Source of the DNA: Capra hircus
Taxonomy: Eukaryota; Chordata; Mammalia; Artiodactyla; Bovidae
Reading direction: 5' to 3'
Length of the DNA: 64,000 nucleotides
Assembly (NCBI RefSeq): GCF_001704415.2
Contig: NC_030836.1
Coordinates: 22,604,001 to 22,668,000 of the forward strand
The position numbers were made by a program, and so were the translations under genes. Positions 22,542 through 34,275 of this stretch are shown piece after piece (the stretch's first letter is position 1; each line of letters begins with the position of its first letter). The notes below the pieces were generated by a model. It had not been told where the DNA came from, ran no database searches, and was given only the letters and a program-made list of their open reading frames with translations.

Positions 22542-25080
22542 TTTATTTTTTTTTTTTAAAATTTTAAAATCTTAAATTCTTACATGCGTTCCCAAACATG
22601 AACCCCCCTCCCACCTCCCTCCCCACAACATCTCTCTGGGTCATCCCCATGCACCTGCCCCAAGCAAGCTGCACCCTACGTCAGACATGGACTGGCGATT
22701 CAATTCTTACATGACAGTATACATGTTAGAATTCCCATTCTCCCAAATCGTCCCACCCTCTCCCTCTCCCTCTGAGTCCAAAAGTCCGTTATACACATCT
22801 GTGTCTTTTTTCCTGTCTTGCATACAGGGTCGTCATTGCCATCTTCCTAAATTCCATATATATGTGTTAGTATACTGTATTGGTGTTTTTCTTTCTGGCT
22901 TACTTCACTCTGTATAATTGGCTCCAGTTTCATCCATCTCATCAGAACTGATTCAAATGAATTCTTTTTAACGGCTGAGTAATACTCCATTGTGTATATG
23001 TACCACAGCTTTCTTATCCATTCATCTGCTGATGGACATCTAGGTTGCTTCCATGTCCTGGCTATTATAAACAGTGCTGCGATGAACATTGGGGTACATG
23101 TGTCTCTTTCAATTCTGGTTTCCTCCGTGTGTATGCCCAGAAGTGGGATTGCTGGGTCATAAGGTAGTTCTATTTGCAATTTTTTAAGGAATCTCCACAC
23201 TGTTCTCCATAGTGGCTGTACTAGTTTGCATTCCCACCAACAGTGTAGGAGGGTTCCCTTTTCTCCACACCCTCTCCAGCATTTATTGCTTGCAGATTTT
23301 TGGATCGCAGCCATTCTGACTGGTGTGAAGTGGTACCTCATTGTGGTTTTGATTTGCCTTTCTCTAATAATGAGTGATGTTGAGCATCTTTTCATGTGTT
23401 TGTTAGCCATCCGTATGTCTTCTTTGGAGAAATGTCTATTTAGTTCTTTGGCCCATTTTTTGATTGGGTCGTTTATTTTTCTGGAATTGAGCTGCAGAAG
23501 TTGCTTGTATATTTTTGAGATTAGTTGTTTGTCAGTTGTTTCATTTGCTATTATTTTCTCCCATTCAGAAGGCTGTCTTTTCACCTTGCTTATATTTTCC
23601 TTTGTTGTACAGAAGCTTTTAATTTTAATTAGATCCCATTTGTTTGTTTTTGCTTTTATTTCCAGAATTCTGGGAGGTGGATCATAGAGGATCCTGCTGT
23701 GATTTATGTCTGAGAGTGTTTTGCCTATGTTCTCCTCTAGGAGTTTTATAGTTTCTGATCTTACATTTAGATCTTTAATCCATTTTGAGTTTATTTTTGT
23801 GTACGGTGTTAGAAAGTGTTCTAGTTTCATTCTTTTACAAGTGGTTGACCAGTTTTCCCAGCACCACTTGTTAAAGAGATTGTCTTTACTCCATTGTATA
23901 TTCTTGCCTCCTTTGTCAAAGATAAGGTGTCCATATGTGTGTGGATTTATCTCTGGGCTTTCTATTTTGTTCCATTGATCTATATGTCTGTCTTTGTGCC
24001 AGTACCATACTGTCTTGATGACTGTGGCTTCGTAGTAGAGCCTGAAGTCAGGCAAGTTGATTCCTCCAGTTCCATTCTTCTTTCTCAAGATTGCTTTGGC
24101 TATTCGAGGTTTTTTGTGTTTCCATACAAATCTTGAAATTATTTGTTCTAGTTCTGTGAAAAATGTGGCTGGTAGCTTGACAGGGATTGCATTAAATTTG
24201 TAAATTGCTTTGGGTAGTATACTCATTTTCACTATATTGATTCTTCCGATCCATGAACATGGTATATTTCTCCATCTATTAGTGTCCTCTTTGATTTCTT
24301 TCATCAGTGTTTTATAGTTTTCTATATATAGGTCTTTAGTTTCTTTAGGTAGATATATTCCTAAGTATTTTATTCTTTTCGTTGCAATGGTGAATGGAAT
24401 TGTTTCCTTAATTTCTTTTTCTACTTTCTCATTATTCGTGTATAGGAATGCAAGGGATTTCTGTGTGTTGATTTTATATCCTGCAACTTTACTATATTCA
24501 TTGATTAGGTCTAGTAATTTTCTGGTGGAGTCTTTAGGGTTTTCCATGTAGAGGATCATGTCATCTGCAAACAGTGAGAGTTTTACTTCTTCTTTTCCAA
24601 TTTGGATTCCTTTTATTTCTTTTTCTGCTCTGATTGCTGTGGCCAAAACTTCCAGAACTATGTTGAATAGTAGCGGTGAAAGTGGACACCCTTGTCTTGT
24701 TCCTGACTTTAGGGGGAATGCTTTCAATTTTTCACCATTGAGGATAATGTTTGCTGTGGGTTTGTCATATATTGCTTTTATTATGTTGAGGTATGTTCCT
24801 TCTATTCCTGCTTTCTGGAGAGTTTTTATCATAAATGGATGTTGAATTTTGTCAAAGGCTTTCTCTGCATCTATTGAGATAATCATATGGTTTTTATTTT
24901 TCAATTTGTTAATGTGGTGAATTACATTGATTGATTTGCGGATATTGAAGAATCCTTGCATCCCTGGGATAAAGCCCACTTGGTCATGGTGTATGATCTT
25001 TTTAATGTGTTGTTGGATTCTGATTGCTAGAATTTTGTTGAGGATTTTTGCATCTATGTTCATCAGTGATATTGGCCTGT
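22542..25080 (-). mobile_element. Young 5'-truncated L1 (L1-BT-like)
   Basis: 2.5-kb antisense L1 with its poly(A) tail as the T tract at 22542-22557, the ruminant L1 3' UTR, and a long open ORF2 segment. It is flanked by the 15-bp duplication aaaaaaaaccttcta (22527-22541 and 25081-25095). The lack of stops in 2.2 kb of coding sequence suggests recent insertion. Confidence 0.95.
22847..25063 (-). CDS. L1 ORF2p C-terminal fragment, 738 codons open
   Basis: An uninterrupted frame covering the RT palm to the C-terminus of L1 ORF2p. Visible landmarks are SIDAEKAFDK (residues 63-72), TRQGCPLSPLLFN (122-134), the catalytic FADDM (165-169) and a C-terminal zinc-knuckle-like CWRGCGEKGTLLHCWWEC motif, ending in the usual HIYGI. 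The endonuclease domain and N-terminal RT part are missing because of 5' truncation (about 738 of the ~1,275 residues typical of L1). The start codon is simply the first in-frame ATG. No promoter is present, so it is not expected to be expressed as a functional protein. Confidence 0.9.
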   Translation of the reverse strand: MNIDAKILNKILAIRIQQHIKKIIHHDQVGFIPGMQGFFNIRKSINVIHHINKLKNKNHMIISIDAEKAFDKIQHPFMIKTLQKAGIEGTYLNIIKAIYDKPTANIILNGEKLKAFPLKSGTRQGCPLSPLLFNIVLEVLATAIRAEKEIKGIQIGKEEVKLSLFADDMILYMENPKDSTRKLLDLINEYSKVAGYKINTQKSLAFLYTNNEKVEKEIKETIPFTIATKRIKYLGIYLPKETKDLYIENYKTLMKEIKEDTNRWRNIPCSWIGRINIVKMSILPKAIYKFNAIPVKLPATFFTELEQIISRFVWKHKKPRIAKAILRKKNGTGGINLPDFRLYYEATVIKTVWYWHKDRHIDQWNKIESPEINPHTYGHLIFDKGGKNIQWSKDNLFNKWCWENWSTTCKRMKLEHFLTPYTKINSKWIKDLNVRSETIKLLEENIGKTLSDINHSRILYDPPPRILEIKAKTNKWDLIKIKSFCTTKENISKVKRQPSEWEKIIANETTDKQLISKIYKQLLQLNSRKINDPIKKWAKELNRHFSKEDIRMANKHMKRCSTSLIIRERQIKTTMRYHFTPVRMAAIQKSASNKCWRGCGEKGTLLHCWWECKLVQPLWRTVWRFLKKLQIELPYDPAIPLLGIHTEETRIERDTCTPMFIAALFIIARTWKQPRCPSADEWIRKLWYIYTMEYYSAVKKNSFESVLMRWMKLEPIIQSEVSQKEKHQYSILTHIYGI

Positions 25081-25289
25081 AAAAAAAACCTTCTAAAACT
25101 TGGCTTTCCTTCCCTCTTCAAACATCCTTCTTACCATTTTCCATTACCTCCTATTTCACAATTATAGGCACTATGGAACTACCTGTGCTACCATGTCCCT
25201 TCTCTGTGGATTTTCTTCCATTGTTCTCATCTCCTGGAACCCTATTTACTGTGGGTTTTGTTTTGTTTATTTGGATACTTCTTTCTTAA

Positions 25290-25497
25290 TTCCCAGGTAG
25301 CTCAGTGGTAAAGAATTTGCCTGAAATGCAGGAGATGTGGGTTCAGTGTCTGGGTCTAGAAGGTCCCTGGAGGAGGAAAAGGCAACCCACTTCAGTATTC
25401 TTGCTGGGAAAATCCCCTAGATAGAGAAGCCTGGCAGATTACAGTCCATACGGTCACAAAGAGTGAGACATGACTGAAGTGACTGAGCATCCCAATT
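25290..25497 (+). mobile_element. Bov-tA SINE, somewhat diverged
   Basis: Head attcccaggtagctcagtgg, body caacccacttcagtattc and tail cacaaagagtgagacatgac. Confidence 0.87.
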
Positions 25498-25617
25498 CAG
25501 GCCTCTTGAACTCTTCCCTACAGCTTTTCCCCTAAAGGGCTGAGTCACGTGCTCTTCCTTTTTACTCTCTTAGCTCCTTATGGTGACCTCCATCACAACC
25601 TTTAGCAGCATTGCTTT

Positions 25618-25735
25618 TAAATCATCAAAGAAGATTCTCCTAATAATAACTATAATTCACTGAACAGCTAGAAAGTTTATGAACTCCATAACGTATCTCT
25701 TAATCTTACAAAAATTCTTCAATTTCCCCTCCTCA
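25618..25735 (+). repeat. Local duplication, copy 1
   Basis: Starts aaatcatcaaagaagattct and matches 27037-27150 with few differences and a 3-bp indel. Confidence 0.85.
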
Positions 25736-25739
25736 TATA

Positions 25740-25830
25740 TTTTAAACTCCTCAAGGACAAGGGTAAGTATTATTTCATTCTTTTCTTCCTTAATCAACTC
25801 AGTTGGTGCATAGTAAATACTTTTGGCTGA
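25740..25830 (+). repeat. L2-like fragment
   Basis: The words aaactcctcaaggacaagggt and ttggtgcatagtaaatactt follow the order of the L2 3' end. Confidence 0.5.
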
Positions 25831-27036
25831 AAACCAAGTCAAACTCTATGTTCCAAAAACTTTAAACCCAGAGCTTCAATCTAAATAATTTAAGCAATTG
25901 TTTTCATTATCTTTCCCTTAAATTATCTAGATAATAGTATCTGGCAAGGGTAATTACAGCATCTCATATATGCTCTTTTAATACCGTATGAATTGTTTCT
26001 CTCCCTGAAAAGCAATATTATGGTATCTACACATGATTTAATTTTATCCCTGGGAAAGAACAGTCCTCTGTTGATTCTTTGCCTTAAGACAATGAGATTA
26101 GGGTGTGGGTAAAATAAAATGTGGGTAAAACTCTCTTGTTGTAGTCACACATTGCGACCTCATTTAGCAAGGCTTCATTTGAGGAACACCTGGCTTTTGT
26201 TTCAATATCTCCATGGAATATAGTTAAGTCTGGGCACTCAGTAAATACTGACTGATTTGGCTTGTTTGGGTAACTCTAGGAGAGAGCACTTAACATCTTG
26301 CATGAACATGGACATGGTGGGAACTGGAGTAGGCATGTTGAAGCTACCCAAGTATGGAAAATTTGAGTTAATCTACGCAGTCTTCCTTCTCTGTAGTGTT
26401 ACAAGCACTTTTTATTCTTTATTATTGGAAAAGTGCCACCAAGATGTATTGTTTTCTTCAGAAATTCCCTCATCTCATAACTGTGCAGAGGAATAGGGTG
26501 CACTGCATGTAACTTTCAAGGTTAAGTGTTTCTTTCAGGTTTTCTAAGGAAAACAATACCCAGCTTTTTCAGCAGCCTAATATTTATCAGATCAAATGAC
26601 TTCAAATTACTTGACAGTTCTTTACTTGGATTTTTGGTCCTTCAGCAAATAGGTAATCATTTCCTATCATTACCTACTTGCTTGCAACTGCCTATCTCTA
26701 ATACATCCCTTTATCATCATTCTCCTTCCCTACACAGCCTACAGCAGAATCCAAGTGCTGAGCAGTTGTAGGATTTACTCAGCTTGTTAGCAGTTCATCA
26801 TTCTTTTAGAATTCTCCCTGCAAAACACCTTCAGATGTTGAGGTTACTCATTCATATTCTTGAAGGGGTAAAACAAACTAGATAAGCCGTGTATTTTCTT
26901 GATGGTTCATCAATATGGCTAAGGTGTTTTGAACTATGAATAAAAGCATCACCCAATCCCTGACAAGCTATTAATGGACTTGTCTAAGAGGATGAAGCAA
27001 GAAGAGACAGGGCATCAGCAGGGGTCAATATGAGAA

Positions 27037-27150
27037 AATCATCAAAGAAGATTCTCCTAATAACTATAATTCACTGAGCATCTAGAAACTTTATGAACTC
27101 CATAATGTATCTCTTAATCTTACAAAAATTTGTCAATTTCCCCTCTTCAG
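27037..27150 (+). repeat. Local duplication, copy 2
   Basis: Starts aatcatcaaagaagattctc; about nine tenths identical to 25618-25735 by eye. It runs into a MIR-like segment, which copy 1 does not. Confidence 0.85.
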
Positions 27151-27159
27151 TCCTTTTAA

Positions 27160-27255
27160 AATAAGCCAGGATTCTGCTATTTAGGCAAATTGTTCACAGT
27201 TGACTGAACTAAGAAATAATGGAACTAGAATTCAAATGCAGGACTATCTGGCTTC
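27160..27255 (+). repeat. MIR-like fragment
   Basis: The sequence gaactagaattcaaatgcagg followed by actatctggct matches the 3' part of MIR. Confidence 0.5.
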
Positions 27256-27439
27256 AACACATGTTCTCTTTGCACTTTATCTTCTCTCCTACAGAAACAG
27301 TTTGTTCTCATTCTTCTGCTTGCCACCTTGTTCTCCAGTCTCTATGTGCAGGTGACATCATTCAAATGCCTCACTATGGAAACAAAGTTATGCTCCAAGA
27401 TTTCATCCCCAAACACTTCCATTAGACACCTCATATTAA

Positions 27440-27600
27440 AATGGAGAAAGCAATGGCACCCCACTCCAGTACTCTTGCCTGGAAAATCCCATGGATGGAG
27501 GAGTCTTGTAGGCTGCAGTCCATGGGGTTGCTAAGAGTCAGACACTACTGAGCGACTTCACTTTCACTTTTCACTTTCATGCATTGGAGAAGGAAATGGG
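27440..27600 (+). mobile_element. Bov-A2 SINE, 3'-truncated
   Basis: First Bov-A monomer plus the linker cacttttcactttcatgc; the second monomer stops at gagaaggaaatggg. Confidence 0.9.
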
Positions 27601-27924
27601 TTATTATGACATCTGGCTGAGCAAATAGTCAAATATTAACTGATGCCATTTATTTCTCTCTGCATTTTCTATCACTGACCCTTGCCCTCCTACAAATGAG
27701 CTGACTGTGCCCTGATTATTCTGTCAGATGGTCAGGATGCTGAATTGGGCTGACTCCTACTGTGCTTTGACACCGTAACCAGTCTCTATTCATACCCTGT
27801 GTCCTAGAGCTCCTTCAAAACAACTCAGAGTCTCTCTCCTTAACATGAGGAAAATGAATGCCTAGCCTTAGAAGTTGTTTTATGCATGTAATGCCGTGGT
27901 TGTATCCTTTCATCTGGAAGTGAT

Positions 27925-28022
27925 GTTTCTTTCCTCTGAATGTTTATAACATCTTTTTCTGTACCTTGCTGTGTTCATTTTCGTTAATGATATTGTCCAA
28001 AATAGGTATTCAATAAAATAAC
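27925..28022 (+). repeat. L2-like fragment
   Basis: Ends with aaaataggtattcaataaaat, resembling the L2 3' terminus. Confidence 0.4.
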
Positions 28023-29119
28023 CCATAAACACCTAGCATAAATATAAATTCTTGAATGACCGAAAGAATAAGCATGAACCATGGAGTTGGTCTCTTTATA
28101 CTGAGTTTTTGAACCAAGACATATGTGTATGTTTAGGAGGGTATGTTTCAGGATGTCGCCACCATTTCCATATCTTTTGTTGTGCTCCAAAGCTTAAGGC
28201 AAATACACTGACTTATTTGCTTTTGAGCCCACCTCATAGTGTCCCTGTCTCACTTTTTTTTATTGTGCATTGAGTTGGCTGTTAACAAAGGCTGGTCAAA
28301 CCTTTTTTCTTGATCTGATTTCCCCAGCTTCACTCTCATTTTGTTTTGCACAATATTCCAGTTTCTTTGTGCTCCAAACAGAGGACAATTTTACTAGTTT
28401 TGTCCATTGTAGAGCATAAGTGAGTTTCATATTTTTATGATTGCTATGTAAAGTGACTGGAAGATAAATCTCCCCCTGGAAAGGAAGTGTGATTAAATCA
28501 TCTAGATCCAGATCAGAGAGGTAGATGATGAACAGGCTTCTGCCAGGGACTAGACAGCTGGATGCATTTCACAGCTCACGATGCAACTCTACTAGCGAGA
28601 ACACATGAAGAATCACAGGTCTGTAGGAAAACAGCAGCAACATGGTTGCAGGAAGCCGAATGTAATTATCCACATCACCCAGAATATGAAAGTGAAAATT
28701 AACAGCAGTTAAATCCTGGAGTGAGAGGAGTCCTTTAGCCACACATGTGCCAAGCACACGCTACTCTATCAAATGCAGGATAGCAAAGTTTCACTGAGAA
28801 TCACAGTAAAAGTGGTTGACCTACAAGAACCAATACAGATCTCAGGTCTTGCGCAACTCAGTCTAAACCACTCAGCTGGACATAAAAGACCCAGTGTAAT
28901 CTTAACTCATGCTATATTCCACTCCCTGGCCACTCTTCGGTAGCTTAGTTCTTTCATTTCTCTGCCTTTTTTCTGGGTAAGTCTGTCTGTTCCTTATTCT
29001 TCAAATCAACTTTAAATCTTCCTCTTCAAGTGACTGACAGCTTTCACTTCACTCTCAGTATTTCCCAGCTATTCCATATGGCTTTAGCTTTGTAATTGTA
29101 GAACTTATACTCACAGCTG

Positions 29120-29285
29120 ATTATTTTAAGGCCAGGTCATTTTAACATTTCCTCATCAGTAAAATGGGCATCATTATCTCCAACTTTTAGGAGTATGTTA
29201 AGTAAGAAATGATACAATATTTGTGTAATGCTTAGTCAATTGTGTAATGACTGTATTAAGCATTACACAAACATTGTCAGATAAT
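29120..29285 (-). repeat. MIR SINE
   Basis: The plus strand reads cctcatcagtaaaatgggca and tcattatctccaac, the antisense MIR core. Confidence 0.65.
29220..29271. repeat. 15-bp perfect inverted repeat
   Basis: Arms tttgtgtaatgctta (29220-29234) and taagcattacacaaa (29257-29271) are exact reverse complements around a 22-nt spacer that itself contains tgtgtaatgac. Confidence 0.85.
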
Positions 29286-30184
29286 GTGTTAATTCTATAT
29301 TATTTCTCTTCCCTCAGCTCTAAAAATAAAGAGCCCAAATAAACTGTCCATGAGATATTGATTTATAATTGAAATGGGTTTCTTAGCTTAGAGTCTACTT
29401 CCTGAGCACAAAATGTCCAGAGATGGATTCTTTCAAAATGTTTGAATGAATGTGTGATAAACTATGATTATTTTAATTAACGAACTCCATAATCAAGAGA
29501 TGAGATTGATATGATACAGTGCCATTTGTATCATTTTTTTGCTATTTTTGTGGGCAAGAAGATATTTAAAATGCATACTCATGTATAATGCTTAAAGAAC
29601 ATTAGTCTCAAGCTTCATCAGGTACACTGTCCAGTATGAGGGGGAAAACTGAAACTGACTTTCAGAGCAGAATTCATGAAAATGTTAGGGTGTACTTGAA
29701 ATTCCAGATAAATATCTGATTGGTGTTTTTTGTTATTACATAGTCAGGTGTTTTTAAAAAGAGAAAGGAGTGTTTAGCTATACTTTCTACTTCTGAATTT
29801 TTGCAGTGTCCATGTTTGACTGTGAATGGACACCAAGTGCTGTCCAAAGACTATTAAATAAAATGTTTTGTATGAAAATGAAACAGCAAGGACCTCATCA
29901 CTCCCTTCTTAATTTTTGTAATTGCCTCCTTAATTCCATCCAGGATGTTGATTCTTTAAGACCTTAAATATAAGTTTCTTTGGAAAATTTCTGGAAGGTA
30001 GAAGTTCTAGTCTAGGGGTATTTGTGTAATGGTAGAAAAATATTTTCTCTATATGGGAGTGAGAATTACATGGTATAGATACCTTAGTCCATAAGTGAGT
30101 TGTAAAGAAAGTTGGAATCACAACTTTTCAATTTATAAAGGGGTTAAGTCAATATATTTTTAGCCTTCCTAATCAATTAAGGTA

Positions 30185-30865
30185 TAATAAACAAAATGGT
30201 AGCCCCTCCATTAAAAGTAAAGTCCACACTCCAATTCCCAGAACCTGTGAATGGTATCTTATTGGGGGAAAAAAAAAAAAGAAAGGTCTTTATAAATGTG
30301 GGCTTCCCTGGTAGCTCAGTGGTAAAGAATCCACCTGCCAATACAAGTAACGCAGGTTCAATCTTTAGGTCAGGAAGATCCCCTGGAGAAGGAAATGGCA
30401 ACCCACTTCCGTATTCTTGCCTGAAATCCCATGGAAATCCCATGGACAGAGGAACCTGGTATCACAAAAGAGTTTGACAAAGCAACTTAGTGACTAAACA
30501 ACAGTAACTTTATAAGCATAATTGTTAGGAGTCTCGAGATGAGGAGGTCATCCAGTATTAGGTGGACTCTGAGTCCAATGACAAATGTCCTTATTAGAGA
30601 CACACAGAATAGAGACATGCAGAGCAGAGGAGGAGGTAACATAAACACAGAGTGATGCAGCCGCGAATGTAGGACCAACTAGAACTATCTGAAGCTGAAA
30701 AAAGCAAGGAGGGATTTTCCCTTAGACCATCGAGAGAGAGAATGCCCCACTTTGATTTCAGACTTTTGACCTTAAGAATTGTGATAAAATACATTTCCAT
30801 TGTTTTAAGACATCAGATTTGCCATTATTTGTTACAGTAGCCACAAGAGACTAATAAACAAGGCT
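30185..30865 (+). mobile_element. MLT1-type MaLR LTR, interrupted
   Basis: The order cccagaacctgtgaatgg, aggtctttataaatg, then ggtggactctgagtccaatga, tgtccttattagaga, ttgatttcagacttttgacc, agacatcagatttgcc and acaagagactaataaac follows an MLT1 LTR. A Bov-tA SINE splits it near 30300-30500. Confidence 0.82.
30300..30500 (+). mobile_element. Bov-tA SINE inserted in MLT1
   Basis: Head gggcttccctggtagctcag, body and tail present. The word ctttataa occurs on both sides (about 30288 and 30508), a likely target duplication. Confidence 0.9.
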
Positions 30866-31496
30866 AGTTCTAATTCTGATATTCTTCGATATAATATGCA
30901 GTGTCTTTTTGCTTTCTTCATTTACGAAATCTTCAAGTCCGCTTTGTATTTATTCACTTTGTCTTATGTGCTGAATAGCAGAAATGAATGACAAACAATT
31001 CCTTTGCAGATGTGCTGCAACTACTGATGTGCTGCAACTACTAAGGTGCTCTGCTATTGTTAATAAGGTATTCTGTGTTTTCCTTTCTCCATTTCTGTAA
31101 TGATACTTCAAGGGGCTGGCCACAAGTCATAAGCTGTCGGCTGCCCTATCTTACTTAGGTTTCCTGGTCTGCTACATTTTGTCTCATGAATTAGAATAAG
31201 GTTGAAACATGGAAGATCATGGGTCCAGCTGTCTTGTTATTTCACCAACTTGCACAAATATCAGTGCCCTTGTGTGAATTAATCCATATCTGTTGCCTGG
31301 GCAATGCACACTTTTAATAAAGAGTAATCTTAAGCTTTCTAAACTGGTACTTTCTATAAACACATCATTTATTTCAGAAATGAAATTATGGTGACTGATG
31401 ATGCTTTCTAAAAGAGAGGTGGCTGATGTTTCACTAGTTTAAGCAAGTGTTTCAGTTCCAGTAGAATTGAACTGATCAATAGAAATATCAGCATGC
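30866..31496. other. No recognised feature
   Basis: About 630 bp. A 14-bp word, gtgctgcaactact, is repeated at 31012 and 31029. Nothing else was recognised. Confidence 0.45.
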
Positions 31497-31705
31497 ATAC
31501 TCTGGTGGCTCAGAGGGTAAAATGCCTGCCCGCAATGCGGGAGACCTGGGTTCGATCCCTGGGTTGGAAAGTTCCCCTGGAGAAGGAAATGGCAACCCAC
31601 TCCAGTATCCTTGCCTGGAGAATCCCATGGATGGAAGAGCCTGGTGGGCTACAGTCCATGGGGTCACAAAGAGTCAGACACGAATGAGCTCACTCACTCA
31701 CTCAC
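31497..31705 (+). mobile_element. Bov-tA SINE
   Basis: Starts actctggtggctcagaggg, has the B box gggttcgatccctgggtt and ends in a CACT repeat tail (31686-31705). Confidence 0.92.
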
Positions 31706-33832
31706 TTGGCATTCACATGTTTTCATCTGCTCAGCCAGTCTGTGTCTTTTGGTTGGTGCATTTAATCCATTTACATTTAAGGTAATTATCAATATGTATG
31801 ATCCTACTGTCATTTACTTAATTGTTCTCAGTTTATTTTCTGTAGGTAGGTCATTTCTTTCTCTTGTTTCCTGCCTAGAGAAGTTCCTTTAACATTTGTT
31901 GTAAAGCTGGTTTGGTGGTGCTGAATTCTTTTAACTTTTGCTTGTCAGGAAAGCTTTTGATTTCTCCATCAAATCTGAAGGAAAGTCTAGCTGGGTAGAG
32001 TATTCTTGGATGTAAGTTCTTCCCTTTCATCACGTAAGTATATCATGCCATTCCCTTCTGGCTTGTAGAGTTCCTGTTGAGAAACCATCTGATTGTTGTT
32101 TTCCCCATTTGTTGTTTTTCCCCTGTTGCTTTGAATATTTTATCTCTGTCTTTAATTTTTGTCAGTTTGACTCCTGTGTCTTGGTGTGTTCCTCTTTGGG
32201 TTTATCCTTCCTGGGACTCTCTGTGCTTCTGGGCTTGGTTGACTATTTTCTTTTCCATGTTTAGGAAGTTTTCAGCTATTATATCTTCAAATGTTTTCTC
32301 AGGCAATTCTCTCTTCTCCTTCTGCTGCTGCTAAGTTGCTTCAGTCATGTCCAACTCTGTGTGACCCCAGAGACAGAAGCCCACCAGGCTCCCCCATCCT
32401 TGGAATTCTCCAGGCAAGAACACTGAAGTGGGTTGCCATTTCCTTCTCCAATGCATGAAAGTGAAAATTGAAAATGAAGTTGCTCAGTAGTGTCCGACTC
32501 TTAGTGACCCCATGGACTGCAGCCTACCAGGCTCCTCCATCCATGGGATTTTCTCTGGGACCCTATAATGTGAATGTTGGTGCACTTAATGCTGTCCCAA
32601 AGGTCTCTTAGGCTGTCTTCATTTCTTTTCATTCTTATTTCTATATTCTGTTTTGTGGCAGTGATTCCCACCATTGCTGCCATGTCCTCCAGTTCATTAA
32701 TCTGTTTTCTAACTCAGTCATTCTGCTGTTGATTCCTTCTAATGTATTATTCATCTGTTTGTTCTTTAGTTCTTGTAGGTCTTTAGCGAACATTTCTTGC
32801 ATCTTCTAAATCTTTGCCTGCAGCCCTTTTCTGAGATGCTGAATCATCTTCACTATCATTATTTTGAAGTCTTTTTCTGGAAGGTTGCTTCATTTAGTTG
32901 TTTTTCTGGGATTTTTATCTTGTCTCTTCATCTGCAACATAACTTTCTACTTTTTCATGCTTATTAACTTTCCATAATGTGGTGGGCTGTGTTCTTGCCT
33001 TTTCTGCCTGCCCTCTGATGCAGCAGTCTAAAATCCTTGTGTAAGCCCTTAAACTTACATGGGAGGGACTGGTGGTGGGAAAAACTGGGTCTTGCTCTGA
33101 TGGAGATGGCCTTGCTCTGTAAAGGTTTAGTCCAATTGTCTGTTGATGGGGTGGGGGGTGGGGGTTGAACTCCTCCCTGTCAGTTGTTAGACCTGAAGTG
33201 ATACAGCCCCGGAGTCTATGGTAGTCTACGGTGACCTCCAAGAGGGTTTACTCCAAAGGGGACCTTCCCAGCCTGCTGATGCCAGTGCCCTGTCCCTGTG
33301 GTAAGCTCTGGCTGACCCACACCTTCACGGGATACCCTCCAACACTAGCAGGTAATTTCATTTCAGTCTCCTGAGGGGTCACTGCTCCTTTCCTTAGTCT
33401 TGGTGCATGCAAGATTTTGTTTGTGCCCTCTAAGACTGGAGTCTCTTTCCCCTAGTCCAGTGGAAGTCTAATAAATCCCACTGGCCTTCAAGGTCAGATT
33501 CCCTGGGGATTCCCAGTCCCTTTGTCAGATCCCCAGGCTGGGAAGCCTGATGTGAGGTTCAGCACCTTCACAACAGTGGAAGAACTCCTTTGTTGTTATT
33601 GTTCTCCAGTCAGTGGGTCACCCACCTGGTGGATATAGGATTTGATTTTATTGTGATTGTGTCCCTCCTACCATCTTGCTGAGGCTTGTCTTTGGAAATG
33701 GAGTGATCTTTTTTGGTAGTTTCCAGTATCCTCCTGTCCATGATTGTTCAACAGCTAGTTGTGAATTTGTTGCTTTCATAGGAGGAGATGAGTGCACATC
33801 CTTCTACTCAGCCATCTTGGACTGGAAGCTTG
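31706..33832 (-). mobile_element. L1 LINE 5' portion, antisense
   Basis: Antisense of L1 ORF2 start, ORF1 and 5' UTR. Examples are tagctgggtagagtattcttgg, ccattcccttctggcttg and tctttagttcttgtaggtc, followed by a GC-richer leader from 33040 to gccatcttggactgg at 33832. ORF1 is badly decayed. A Bov-A2 SINE interrupts it at 32325. Confidence 0.82.
32325..32552 (-). mobile_element. Bov-A2 SINE inserted in L1
   Basis: Antisense dimer from gctgctgctaagttgcttc to ccatccatgggatttt, splitting the L1 words ctctcttctccttct and gggaccctataatg. Confidence 0.92.
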
Positions 33833-34077
33833 GTTTCTCGAGCTGCTGAATTTACTGCTTGATGTTTTTGATCAAAAGAATATATTTTAGTTTTGCGTAT
33901 AAAAGTAGCATTTCCATGTTCCATCTTTATTTGGTTCTTTACTTTCCTAAAACAATAGTGCTAAATTACTATGAAAGTGTGTAGATGTCCCTTTTAAAGC
34001 TGAATATTTTTATCACATGAGATTGGCACACCAACTGCAAATAACTCTGTGTTAATTTGCATTTATATGTGTTTAGT

Positions 34078-34275
34078 GTTGGTTGCTCAGTCATGTCCGA
34101 CTCTTTGCAACCCACGGACTGTATCCTGCCAGGCTCCTTTGTCCATGGAATTCTCCAGGCAAAAATACTGGAGTGGGTAGCCATTCCCTTCTTCAGGAGA
34201 TCTTCCCGACCCAGGGATTGATCTGGGTCTCCTGAATTACAGGCAGATTCTTTACATACATACATACATAGGGAA
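34078..34275 (-). mobile_element. Bov-tA SINE
   Basis: Antisense, from ttggttgctcagtcatgtcc to gcagattctttac, followed by a short TACA repeat where the head should be and then gggaagg. Confidence 0.9.

Larger units (their letters stand above)
25498..27435. other. Mostly unassigned with local duplication
   Basis: About 1.9 kb with two copies of a ~115-bp unit (25618-25735 and 27037-27150), L2-like sequence at 25740-25830 and MIR-like sequence at 27160-27255. No coding exon was recognised. Confidence 0.5.
27601..30180. other. Mostly unassigned
   Basis: About 2.6 kb with an L2-like end (27925-28022), a MIR (29120-29285) that contains an inverted repeat, and otherwise nothing recognised. Confidence 0.45.
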
